Shown here one piece after another: positions 29,811 to 39,473 of a stretch of DNA of 64,000 nt; the stretch's first letter is position 1; each line of letters begins with the position of its first letter. Where the stretch lies: positions 744,001 to 808,000 of the forward strand of contig NC_009357.1 of NCBI RefSeq assembly GCF_000092065.1, given 5' to 3'. A model generated the notes under the pieces. That model was not told the origin of the DNA. It saw only the letters and a list, made by a program, of their open reading frames with translations, and did no database searches. The position numbers and the translations under genes are program-made. The stretch is from Ostreococcus lucimarinus CCE9901 (taxonomy: Eukaryota > Chlorophyta > Mamiellophyceae > Mamiellales > Bathycoccaceae).

Positions 29811-32084
29811 ATGTCGGTGGAGGCGGCGATCAGCGCGGCGATGCGGTCGATGCAGGGAGGGGCGATGACGCCGACGCCGAGGTGGCGGGCGGTCGGGGAC
29901 GTGGCGAGCGCGTGGGCGTTGATGACGGCGCACGAGTTGGATTGGCTCGGCGCGTCGGGGGCGCTCGGGAGCGCGGTGTGGGGGACGGCGATCGTGGGGG
30001 CGATGGTGCACTTGGTGTGCGGGTTCGCGCGGTACGCGTCGTACACGCACGCGATGGTGGACGGGTGCGCGCTGGCGGCGGCGGCGGCGGATCGGGCGCT
30101 TTCGCGAGGAGACGCCGCGGTGTGGGCGCTCGTACGACCGTTCATTCGGCTCGCGTTGCTCACGCGCGTGTGCGCGGCAAGTGCGCTCTGCATGGACGCC
30201 GGGACGTGGGCGGTGCTGAACGGGAGAGGCGTGCGAGGTGTGTTTCATCGACTCGAGCACGCCGGCGCGGTGAACATCGCGGTGTGCGTCAGCGTGGGAA
30301 TCATTTCTCTCGGTCCCGTCGCGACGGCGCAACACCGGCTCGGCGCGGAAATTCTCACGCGTTACTTTCACGTGAGAGTCGACGATGAGGTTCTTCGCGC
30401 GATCAAACGCATGGAACAGGTGTTCGCCGCCGCTGCCGCGGCGACGGCGTTCAACGCCTTGTTCAACCTCACGCGCCGATCATTACTCGGTCGTCCGCTG
30501 CAAGGAATCATCGAAACTCTCGAGTATCACGCCAAGCAGGTGTTAACCGACTTGGAGTTACGACCTGGTGAGGTGCAATCTTTGGACATCGGCGTGTTGG
30601 GATATGTGCTCGACAAGATGAGCCACATCGTCAAACGAAACGAATCCGACAACGGCGGACCGGCGCTCATCGAAGCCATTCTGGAAGATCACGAAGACGT
30701 CGACGGACGCACTCGCGAATGGTTGGTGAGTTACGAAGCGAGTAACGTCAAATATGGAAAATCAGCGTCGGTGAATTCGCAAGGAGTGAACGTGTTCAAG
30801 TCGGTGGTTTCATCCTTTGCGCGCATGTCAGACGCCGGGGGGCCGTATCTGAGCGTCGACGGGGACGCGCTCAACTCTTGGTCGTTCGATGTGTTCACCG
30901 TAGGGGAAAACAAGGAGCTATTTCCGTACGTCGTGCGCATGTTTCACGAAATGAACATGTTTGAGCTCGTCGATCAGTTCAAGTTTCGTCGCTTCTTATC
31001 TGAGGTCGAAGGCATGTACCGGGATAATCCGTACCACTGCTTCAAGCACGCCGTCGACGTCACGCACACGACGTATTTATACATTTGCGCGGTGAAAGAG
31101 CAAGTCAGTATGACGCAAGTAGAAATATTCTCTCTCCTCGTTGCCGCTTTGGTGCACGATTTGGATCATCCCGGGGTTACGAACGGGTATCTCATCGCCA
31201 CGCACGATAACATAGCGCTGACGTACAACGACGAGAGCGTGTTGGAGAATCTTCATCTCTCGCGGTTCTTTTCTTTGTGTCAAAACAACGAAGACGCAAA
31301 CATTCTCTCTGCATTTGACGAGAGTACGTACAAAGAGATTCGTCGATCTATTATAAGTTGCGTGCTACACACAGACATGGCGCATCACTTCAAGCTCGTC
31401 TCGCGATTGAACGAACTCGTCGCTCTGGGTAAGAAGAACAACATCATCAACGGTTCACCGATGAAATCGACAGTCATAACGAGCACTCGTGATGATGATC
31501 CGATAAATGTGAGCGTGACGTTCAAGACAGACGACGAGCGTCAGCTGATGCTGAATGTTCTCCTGCACTGCGCGGACATCTCCAACGCCGTCAAGCCAAA
31601 CGAGCTTTGCGTCAAGTGGGCATCGCGGGTGCTGGAAGAGTTCTTCAATCAAGGCGATCGCGAACGTTCAAGAGGAATGTCGATCAGTCCTATGATGGAT
31701 CGCGAGACCACGTCGGTGGGGCTATCGCAGATAAACTTTATTGAGTTTGTTATCGCGCCTCTCTACGTGCAATTTGTGGCGGTGTTCCCAGCCCTGAACG
31801 GCCTCTTGACGCGACTGATCGAAAATCGTCGATACTATCAGGAGACGTATGAAAACGAACTCGCCGACATGACTAAAGGCGATGGCACCGATCGCTCTCC
31901 AGAGAAAGAATCACTTCGCGCGCGATTCCGCACGCTCATCGAAAAGCACTCGCTGCGTCGCTTCGTGGATGAAAGCGATAATCTCATGAAGGCCATTCTA
32001 TCGCTTCCACACACGCGACGGTCGAGCGCGACTCGTTCTTTCAACGCGATGCTTTCATCGCCGTCGAAGAAGAAAACGATGTGA
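29811..32084 (+). CDS. membrane-associated cyclic-nucleotide phosphodiesterase (class I PDE)
   Basis: 757 residues from the ATG at 29811; an in-frame ATG at 29688 would add 41 residues encoded partly by a GAC repeat. The N-terminal third has several hydrophobic segments (SAVWGTAIVGAMVHLVC, VNIAVCVSVGIISLG and others). The C-terminal catalytic domain has YRDNPYHCFKHAVDVTHTT, LVAALVHDLDHPGVTN with metal-binding HD, LHTDMAHHF, LLHCADISN and the conserved helix FIEFVIAPLY. It should hydrolyse cAMP and/or cGMP. The usual HNxxH is HCxxH, with Asn replaced by Cys. The purine-selective glutamine region (LSQINFIEF) is kept. Confidence 0.93.
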   Translation: MSVEAAISAAMRSMQGGAMTPTPRWRAVGDVASAWALMTAHELDWLGASGALGSAVWGTAIVGAMVHLVCGFARYASYTHAMVDGCALAAAAADRALSRGDAAVWALVRPFIRLALLTRVCAASALCMDAGTWAVLNGRGVRGVFHRLEHAGAVNIAVCVSVGIISLGPVATAQHRLGAEILTRYFHVRVDDEVLRAIKRMEQVFAAAAAATAFNALFNLTRRSLLGRPLQGIIETLEYHAKQVLTDLELRPGEVQSLDIGVLGYVLDKMSHIVKRNESDNGGPALIEAILEDHEDVDGRTREWLVSYEASNVKYGKSASVNSQGVNVFKSVVSSFARMSDAGGPYLSVDGDALNSWSFDVFTVGENKELFPYVVRMFHEMNMFELVDQFKFRRFLSEVEGMYRDNPYHCFKHAVDVTHTTYLYICAVKEQVSMTQVEIFSLLVAALVHDLDHPGVTNGYLIATHDNIALTYNDESVLENLHLSRFFSLCQNNEDANILSAFDESTYKEIRRSIISCVLHTDMAHHFKLVSRLNELVALGKKNNIINGSPMKSTVITSTRDDDPINVSVTFKTDDERQLMLNVLLHCADISNAVKPNELCVKWASRVLEEFFNQGDRERSRGMSISPMMDRETTSVGLSQINFIEFVIAPLYVQFVAVFPALNGLLTRLIENRRYYQETYENELADMTKGDGTDRSPEKESLRARFRTLIEKHSLRRFVDESDNLMKAILSLPHTRRSSATRSFNAMLSSPSKKKTM

Positions 32085-32481
32085 ACGCAGACGATATTTC
32101 TATTGCGCTGCGTTTTGAGTTTGCATTGTCAATGCAAAATGTCTTTTCATGTCCTCTCGTGTCCCGCACTCCTTTGTTAGCGTGTTGACCTCGTCCCATC
32201 GAGCGCGCGAGTTAACGGATTCGGCCTAAGGACGCGACTTCGAAAAGCGAACAACCGTTCGAAACGTTCTCGTCGCCGAGAGATCGCGTTCGCGGTCGCG
32301 CGTCGTGGTCACGTCTCGAAATGAGCGATCGATTACCTCAGTCTGCAGCGCGTCAACGGCGCGCATGACGCCCGCGCGACTGACGCGAGCGGGCACGAGG
32401 CGCGAGCACAGCGACTATCACACTTCTCCGCGATCGCGAGCTTCAAACGCGCGCGACACTCGCAATGAAACGCGCGTCAGT
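32085..32481. other. intergenic, about 400 bases
   Basis: Between the phosphodiesterase stop and the favoured F-box start. If the F-box gene starts at 32305 the gap is 220 bases. No repeat or RNA gene seen. Confidence 0.4.
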
Positions 32482-33439
32482 ATGAAACTCTCCGACGATG
32501 CCGCACCAGGCAGCATCGCGAGCGTCCGCGCGTCGACGCGTGCGTCGCGCAAGCGGTCGAGAGACGTCGTAATTGAGTCGGCGCAATTGTTCGTAAAATC
32601 GTCGCGTCGCCGTGCGGCGGTTTCGGACGACGAGGACGAATCAGACGTCGTCGCGACGGTTCGAGCCGCGGACGGCGGCGACGACGCGACGCCCCCGGCG
32701 AGGCGGGAGACTCCTGTCGAATCTTCCTTGGTGTGCGCGCCGCGCACGCGACGTGAAACCAAAGACCACGCTTTTCGCAAAGCTAACGAGGCGCAGAGCG
32801 CGTTGCTCGGAACGCTCTGCGAGGATGCATTGTGGAAAGTGTGCGAGTTCCTGCCGGCGAAGGACTTGGCGTCGTTGGAGTGCGCGAGCTCGTATTTCCA
32901 TCGCCCTATGCGACGCGCCGATCGAGGACTAGGGATCGCCGAGCGCGTCGCTAGAGTACGTATCAGAGGCGCGCAGATGGCCGACATGCCGCCATTTTAC
33001 AGGTAAGAATCCGTCAAAGATTTCCTCGGTCAACTCGACCTTGTCGCAAAGCTGGCGCGCGTTGACTAACACTTGCTCTTCGCTTGGCTCTAGGAAACTT
33101 TCGTGGAAGCGAAAGCTTGAAATATTTGAAAAGCGAGCGCAACCATTGAGCGCAAACGAACTAATTCCGGGGATGTGGGTCAGGGTCAAGTCCGACACGG
33201 AAGAGGTTAAGCGCATGTGCACCGGCGCAGACAAGGGTGTTTTCGGCTACCCGGTCGGATGGGAGCCTGGGATGGAGGAGACGTGTGGGAAGTGCTTTCG
33301 AGTGTGCGTCGTGAGTCTCGATTACAGACAGACGCCTGTTGTCGGCTTGTCCGTTTCTGGCGGACTCGTAGCGATTTCCCGCGGAAAGACGCCGACCTAT
33401 GGCTGGTACTTCCCATTCGAGTCGTTGACGCATCTGTAA
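32482..33439 (+). CDS. F-box protein with MIB/SH3-like C-terminal domain
   Basis: Exons 32482-33002 and 33094-33439 join inside an Arg codon across a 91-base intron (donor GTAAGA, GACTAAC at 33064-33070), giving 288 residues. The F-box is LGTLCEDALWKVCEFLPAKD followed by LASLECASSYF, so the protein should link substrates to an SCF ubiquitin ligase. The C-terminal part (LIPGMWVRVKSDTEEVKR, GMEETCGKCFRVCVV, ending GWYFPFESLTHL) resembles the SH3-like repeats of MIB and KEG proteins; that assignment is tentative. Earlier in-frame ATGs at 32305 and 32365 are possible. Confidence 0.82.
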
Positions 33440-33515
33440 ATGTTCGCTGGAAGCATCTTTTGTATTAATACGCTAAAAATCTGCTGCTAGTCAAGTCAAT
33501 CAACGCATCACCAAA

Positions 33516-36500
33516 CTAAATCGTTTCACCCGTGGCCTTCTCGTATTGCGTCTTGAGAGCGACGACGAGACGCCAATCATCCTTCGTCAATTCTTCACGG
33601 AAGCTTTCCTTCAACATGTCGATCGACTCGCGCGTCATTCTCGATACGAGCTGATCTTTATGATCAAAATGGCGACCGTAAAGTCGCGAAGATTCACTGG
33701 GCGTTCTCGGTTCGATCTTCATCGCCACAGATTGACCGGCAGTTGCCTTCTTCACCTCCTTGTGGTTGAGTTCCATCGAAGCAATCTTACCAATGTCGAT
33801 GTAACCTTGCGATGGGATGCAAATTTGCGTCCCCACGCGAGCGACCCCCTTGACAATGTCAACACCAACGACGATGGGATCGCGCTTGTTGAACACGCAG
33901 TTGGGCATGATTTGCAAGATGCAAGGGAAGTTGACGTGCTGCGACGCGGCTTCACGCTTGTCTGCCTTGACCTTTTCCATGTACGCCGTGAATTGATCAA
34001 ACAAGTGGTAGATGATGTCGGCGGTGAAGATGCGAACGTTGAGCTCTTCGCCCATTGCGTGCGCCTCCTTCGTCACCGGCACGTCAAAAGCCAGAATAGT
34101 AGCATACTCGGGCTTTTTGCGCTCGTGCATGACGCTCGCACCCATGACGTCCCGTTTGTTTACCGGGCCAATGGCGATGCCGGCGACGGGAATTTTGACC
34201 GCGTCAGATTTCAAGAACTCCAACAAGGCTTCCAAAGAACCGAGCGTAGACGCCTGCACGTACACGCCTTCGCCACTCTTATCAACACGAGCAAGCACGC
34301 CCTTCATATCACTTAAAACCTCTTCCCTGAGTTCCATTTCGTCGTCTTCAGGATCGAGCACCAAAAGAGACGTACCTGCGACAGCTTTCTCTAATCCAGT
34401 GGCGACGATCTTGATCCCTTGAGCGCCTTCGATTTCCTTGTGATGAATGTAGCTTCCCTTCACCCGCATCTCTCGCATGGGCTGCGGTGTAAGTAATGCA
34501 CGAATTTGAGTCGTAATCGCCCCCTCTAACCCAGCAACGACGATTGTCTGTCCTTCCTTGAGCTTACCGTTGATGAGAATGACGTCAACGCTCGTACCGA
34601 GACCTTCGATCATCTTCACTTCAAGCACGGTACACTGTACGGCAGGCACGTATTGAATGCGCTCGTTCATGCGATTTTGGCACAAGTCAACAAGCGTTTG
34701 CAAAATGTCCGGCATCCCCTCACCCGTAATAGCAGAGGTTGGGATGATGTTGATGAAAGTACGTGGGTCCGGGTTCTCCCAGTACTTCGCCACGTTCAAA
34801 CCTTGCTCAGCAAACTCGATGACGATCTTGTCGTAACGATCTTGGAACTCGCGTCGAGCGTGATCCTTTTGTAAGGACAAAGTCTCCTGTGTTGGGAAGT
34901 TGGTATTTTCCGTCCAGTCGTACATGCGATCGATTTTGTTGAGCGCAATCACAAAAGGCGTCTTTCGCGATCGAAGCATGTTCAACGATTCTATCGTTTG
35001 CGGCTCTAAGCCGTGCATGATATCAACGACGAGAATGGCGAGATCACAAAGTGACGAACCTCTCGAACGCAAGTTTGTGAAAGACTCGTGTCCTGGGGTA
35101 TCGATAACGAGCAAACCGGGAACTCGCAAGTCCCATTCACCCTTGTTTAGCTGCGCCGTTCGCTCGAGGAGAGACTCCTTGGGAATAAAAGTCGCACCAA
35201 TTTGCTGCGTAATACCGCCAGCTTCTCCGTCTTGGACGTTGGTTCGTCGAATGTTATCCAATATCTTCGTCTTACCGGTATCAACGTGCCCCATGATGCA
35301 TATAATTGGGCAACGAAGCTTGCTTGGACTGCGCTTTGCCTTGGCCAACTCGAAGCGTGCCAAACGCGCAATCTTTGCCGCCTCCATGCGCTCTTCGTGT
35401 TCACGTTGACGGACGTCATCGCTATCCTCGCGGTAATCCGAGCTATCGGAGTACTCAGAGCTGTCGCTGTCGGAATCAGAGTCAGAATCAGAGCCAGAAT
35501 CAGAGCCAGATCCTTCGTCAGATTCTTCGTCAGAGCCCGAAGCGTCAGCAGCTTCCTTGGCTGCGGCGGCCTTTTCCTTGGCTTCCTTGGCCCACGGCTT
35601 TTCAGCCGCAATCTTCGCCTTGATCGCCTTCTCCGCCGCGAATTTGGCCGCAGCCTCAGCCGCTTTCTTCTCCGTCTCGTGACGTTTCTGCTCGGCGGCC
35701 TCTTTCTCCGCCTTTTCCTTAGCCAAGCGCTCCTCCTCTTCTTTCTGACCCGGAAGGATAATCTCCTTGTCGTCCCAGTCTTCCGCTTCCCAGTCATCGG
35801 CAGCGTCGTCATCTTCAGCTTCGGCGGCGAGTCGGGCTTCTTCTTCAGCTTTAGCCTTCGCTTCAGCCTCAGCACGCTCTTGTTGTTGCTTTCGACGCTC
35901 TTCCATCTCTTTCTTCTTTTTGCGATCGTCGTAAACCGGACGTTTCGGCTTGATAACTTCGTCGAGTTTATCTGCGTCAATCCCAGACTTGGCTAACATT
36001 TGCTGGCGCATCGCGGCTAAACGCGCTTGTTCCGCCTTTTGCTTGTTGCTGAGAAGTTTGCCTTCGGCACGGAGGCGCTCCTTCTTCTCCTTCTCTTTTT
36101 GTTTCTTTGCCTCGCGACGCGCTTCCTCCTCTTCTTCTTTTTGTTTCTCAAGACGTTCAGCCTCCTCCGCCGCGGCTCTTGCCTCGGCTTCAGCTTTGGC
36201 TTGAGCCTCTTCCACCTCCTTACGCTTTTGCATTTCTGCTTGAAGGGCGAGAATTCTCGCACTTGGCGCGCCGGCAGACTTTTGCTTCTTCTCCGCCTCT
36301 GCCGCCGCCTTGGCCTTGGCTTCCTTTTCTTTTTGCTTCTTCTTGAGCTTCTTCTTTTGCGACGCCGAAAGCTCTTTGCCATCTTCAAGCGCATCGCCGT
36401 CATCATCATCATCATGATTATTGCCATCGGTAGCAGGCGCCGCATCGGCGGCATCACCGCCAGCTGCGGCTTCCGCGGCTTCGCGCTCGGCTTTCAATCG

Positions 36501-37778
36501 GCGCTTCTTTGCCGCTTTACTCTCGCCAGCCGGCTCTTCTGGCTTGGCCTCGATTTTGATGTCAAGCTCGGCCAAAAGAGCGTCGAGGTCTTCCTCGTCG
36601 TCGGCCGCTTGCTTACCACCTTTTTTCTTTTTCTTCTTGTCCTTCTTCGAGCCACCAGTTTCGTTGGCGACGAGTTCGGGTTCGGGTTCGGGTTCGGGTT
36701 CGGGCGTCTTTTCCTTCTTCGTCGTCCCGGGCGCTTTCAAAGGCACATCATCGCCGATGGAAAAAGCAGACTTATCGAGCTCGTACACGCCATCCGCGCT
36801 ATCGGCCCAACCCATCTCCACCGCGCTGAGAATCATACCTTCACTCATGACGCCGCGCAACGGCGTCTTGTCGATGACTTGGCCGCTGGCGGGGATTTTC
36901 ACGCCGACGCCTGCAAAAATCACCAACAAACCTTTTCTGGCGTTGGCACCACCGCACACGCACCGTTTCGGTTCGTCGCCGCCGAAATCGACGGTGCAAA
37001 CTTGCAGACGATCCGCCATCGGGTGCTTGCTGCATTCGATGATCTTACCCACGACGAGTTCGGGTTCGGCGACGAGCTTTTTCTTTTTCTTCTTTTTGAG
37101 ATCAATCGCGACTTCCACCGCCGCGGCTTCCTCGTCGGCATCCATGAGATCGGCAAAGCTTCCCTTCTTCTTCTTCTTTTTGTCTTTCGTGTCCGCGGTG
37201 CGAGACTCCGAGGCTTCTTCGTCGTCCTCCGCGTCCTCGTCTTCGTCGTCCGCCATCAAAGCCGCGAAGCCGCCCTTTTTGGATTTCTTCTTTTTATCCT
37301 TCTTCGGCTTGACATCCGCCTCCATCTCCTCTTCCTCGTCGTCATCATCGCCACCACCCATCAACGGATCGTTCACGTCGTCGTCCGACCCCATCAACGC
37401 CGCGAAACCACCTTTTTTGGATTTCTTCTTCTCCTTCTTCGGCTTCGTCGCCGCCGCCGCCGCGCGCACCTCCTCCTCCGACGCGTCGTCCGCGTCATCC
37501 GCGTCGTCATCCGACCCCATCAACGCCGCGAAACCTCCCTTTTTAGACGTTTTCTTCCCCTTCCTCGGTTTCACCGCGCGCGTCTCCCCCTCGTCCGCCT
37601 CCTCTTCGTCCGCCTTCTTCGCCGCCGCCGCCAGAGGGTCCAAATCCTCGTCCGAGTCCTCCCCTCGTCCTCTCCCGCCCCGCCCGCCCTTGCCCTTCGC
37701 CGCCTTTCGCGCCTTTTTCATCTCCGTCTTCGACATCGCTCTCGCGCCGTCGTCCGCGTCTTTCGCGCCGTCGTCGCG

Positions 37779-37816
<38 letters not shown>

Positions 37817-37898
37817 CCGAGGGATCGACCCCGTCGTCGTCGTCGCTCGAATCGTCCCCTCGCTTGCCCTTGCGCCCGGCTCGCTTGCCCTTCGCCAT
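33516..37898 (-). CDS. EIF5B: translation initiation factor eIF5B with an inserted tRNA-binding domain
   Basis: 1460 residues, no intron. The C-terminal half is canonical: GTPase motifs IMGHVDTGKT (about residue 869), DTPGHESF and ALNKIDRMYDW, then the beta-barrel and ending domains. eIF5B joins ribosomal subunits at initiation. The N-terminal half is Lys/Glu-rich, as usual, but contains four spaced copies of a KKGGFAALM-like motif and a complete OB-fold tRNA-binding domain at about residues 275-385. Its motifs are VVGKIIECSKHPMADRLQVC, VCGGANARKG and LRGVMSEGMILSAVEMG, like the N-terminus of bacterial PheRS beta and EMAPII/Arc1p. I know of no standard eIF5B with this insertion. The ATG at 37898 (MAKGKR) fits family starts; one at 37985 is also in frame. 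Confidence 0.94.
36675..36710 (+). repeat. TTCGGG hexanucleotide repeat, 6 units
   Basis: Six TTCGGG units. On the minus strand they encode an alternating Glu-Pro run following the tRNA-binding domain of eIF5B. Confidence 0.9.
37780..37815 (+). repeat. GTCGCC hexanucleotide repeat, 6 units
   Basis: Six GTCGCC units, encoding an alternating Ala-Thr run near the N-terminus of eIF5B. Confidence 0.9.
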
Positions 37899-38034
37899 CG
37901 CGCGGCGCGCGGGAACGTTCTCTCTCGCGCGCCGTCCGTCGTCGGCGCGCGCTCGCGCGTCGCGCGCGCGTCGCGGTGTGTCCATCGCGCCGTCGCATCT
38001 TTTAAACGTCGAGACATCGCGACGCGCGCGCGCG

Positions 38035-38496
38035 ATGCGCGCCGACGCGCGCGCGCTCGGCGGCGACGACGACGCGCGCGACGTCGCGCGCGACGTCGAC
38101 GACGGCGACGCGACGCGCGCGATGGCCGACGCCGACGCCGACGCCGACGACGCGCGCGAGGACGCGACGACGACGACGACGACGACGCCGCCGACGAACG
38201 AACGACGCGACGCGCGCGAGCGCGCCGGCGACGTCGCGCGCGCGTCGCTCGCGATCGCGCTGCTCGCGGTCGCCCTCGCGAGGCTGCGACGGTGGGCGAG
38301 GGGCGACGGCGACGCGCGCGGCGGCGCGCCGGGACGCGTCAGCAGGCGCTTCGCCGCGCGGCACAGGAAGTGTAATCGATGCGGCGCGCGCGGGTCGGCG
38401 GTCAAGGTGAAGTGCGAGCGGTGTAAAAGGTGCTGGTACTGCTCGCAGACGTGCAAGAAAGCGGCGTGGGCGCTGGAAATTTGCGAGTGTTGTTGA
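38035..38496 (+). CDS. small MYND-type zinc-finger protein with a membrane helix
   Basis: 153 residues. An acidic low-complexity start is followed by a probable membrane helix (ASLAIALLAVALARL) and a C-terminal zinc-binding segment. That segment reads CNRCGARG, KCERCKRCWYCSQTCKK and ICECC. The cysteine spacing fits the first part of a MYND finger, a protein-protein interaction module; the usual final His-Cys pair is replaced by CECC at the very end. It is divergent from eIF5B with 136 bases between starts. Function unknown. Confidence 0.75.
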   Translation: MRADARALGGDDDARDVARDVDDGDATRAMADADADADDAREDATTTTTTTPPTNERRDARERAGDVARASLAIALLAVALARLRRWARGDGDARGGAPGRVSRRFAARHRKCNRCGARGSAVKVKCERCKRCWYCSQTCKKAAWALEICECC

Positions 38497-38743
38497 CGCC
38501 GGCGCCGGCGGCGCGGCGTTTGAAATCGCGCGCGCGGCGTCGCGCGACGCGTGAACGATCGCGTGCTCGTGCATTGTAATCGTCGCGAACGCGAATGCGT
38601 CTAAATGCGTCGCGTTTCTGCGTTCACCGAGTGCGTTTCACGGCTCGACGCGTTCGCGTTCGCGTCGGCGCGCGCGTTCGCGGCGTCGCGAACCGACCCC
38701 CCCTCCGAGCGCCGCGGCGCGCCGCACATCGCCGCGTCGAGCC

Positions 38744-39318
38744 ATGAGCGACAAGATCGTCGAGGCGCAGAAGGTGCGACGGACGACGCGCGCGCTTCGC
38801 GACGCGCGAAAACGGCGCGACGCGCCATCGCGACGTCGGATAAAGCGTCAACGATTCGATCGCGACGCGCTAGGGCTCGACCGCGAGCGACGACGCGCGC
38901 GCGGACGACGCGCGCGCGACGCGGACGACGACGCACCTCGAGGCGCGCTAGCGCTCGACCGAACGACTGACGAGACGCGCGCGCGGCGTCGCGGCGCCGC
39001 TCGACAGTTTTTTCAATCCCGAAAGGGATTCGTGCACCTGAAGCGAGGCGGCGTCGATCGCGTCACGAGCGTGTTGATACCCGTCGGCGCGGTGTGCGTC
39101 ATGAGCGCGATGCTCGCGAAAGGTGCGCGAAACGTCAAAGCGCGGCCCGTCGACGCGCGTCGACGGCGCGACGGAAGCGCTTCCGTCGGTGGTTTCGAAG
39201 ACGCGACGGATGGGCGAGCGGGACGGGACGGCGAGACTGACGACGACGGATCGACGCGCGATCGATCGCAGGCGTGATGGATCTCACCACGGGGCGAAAT
39301 AAGAAGGAAGGGTTCTGA
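38744..39318 (+). CDS. COX7A: cytochrome c oxidase subunit 7A, three tiny exons
   Basis: Exons 38744-38773, 39008-39122 and 39272-39318 encode 63 residues; introns of 234 and 149 bases make up most of the gene. Both have GTGCG donors and ACTGAC (38966-38971 and 39236-39241). All phases match. The spliced protein begins MSDKIVEAQKFFQSRKGFVH. It continues LKRGGVDR, a membrane helix (VTSVLIPVGAVCVMSAMLA) and the tail DLTTGRNKKEGF. This is the size and pattern of complex IV subunit VIIa, with its PVHLK-like motif before the helix. A 177-residue unspliced frame runs through both introns and is Arg-rich, so it is rejected. Confidence 0.85.
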
Positions 39319-39473
39319 TCGCGATCGACGCGAACGATCGAGGGCGTCGAGCGACGCGTTGTAATTACAATCGACTAGCGTAACCGAACGGCGCGACGGA
39401 CGACGACACACCTCGACGCGACGCGACGTCGATGCCGTCCGACGTCGTCGCGCGCGCGTGAAGGCGCGCGGGG

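Noticed and set aside
29309-30193. Upstream 295-codon extension of the TLDc protein
   Set aside because: Arg/Ser/Ala-rich, overlaps the conserved start of the divergent phosphodiesterase, and no TLDc relative has it.
36027-38375. Open frames of 782 and 691 codons on the plus strand (36027-38375, 36421-38496)
   Set aside because: Antisense to the Lys/Glu-rich eIF5B tail, giving Leu/Phe/Ser runs. Only the last 153 codons of the second frame, from 38035, are accepted, as the MYND protein.
38774-39277. 177-codon continuous basic protein through the COX7A introns
   Set aside because: The spliced model gives a family-sized COX7A with conserved ends, while the intron-encoded parts are Arg/Asp noise.
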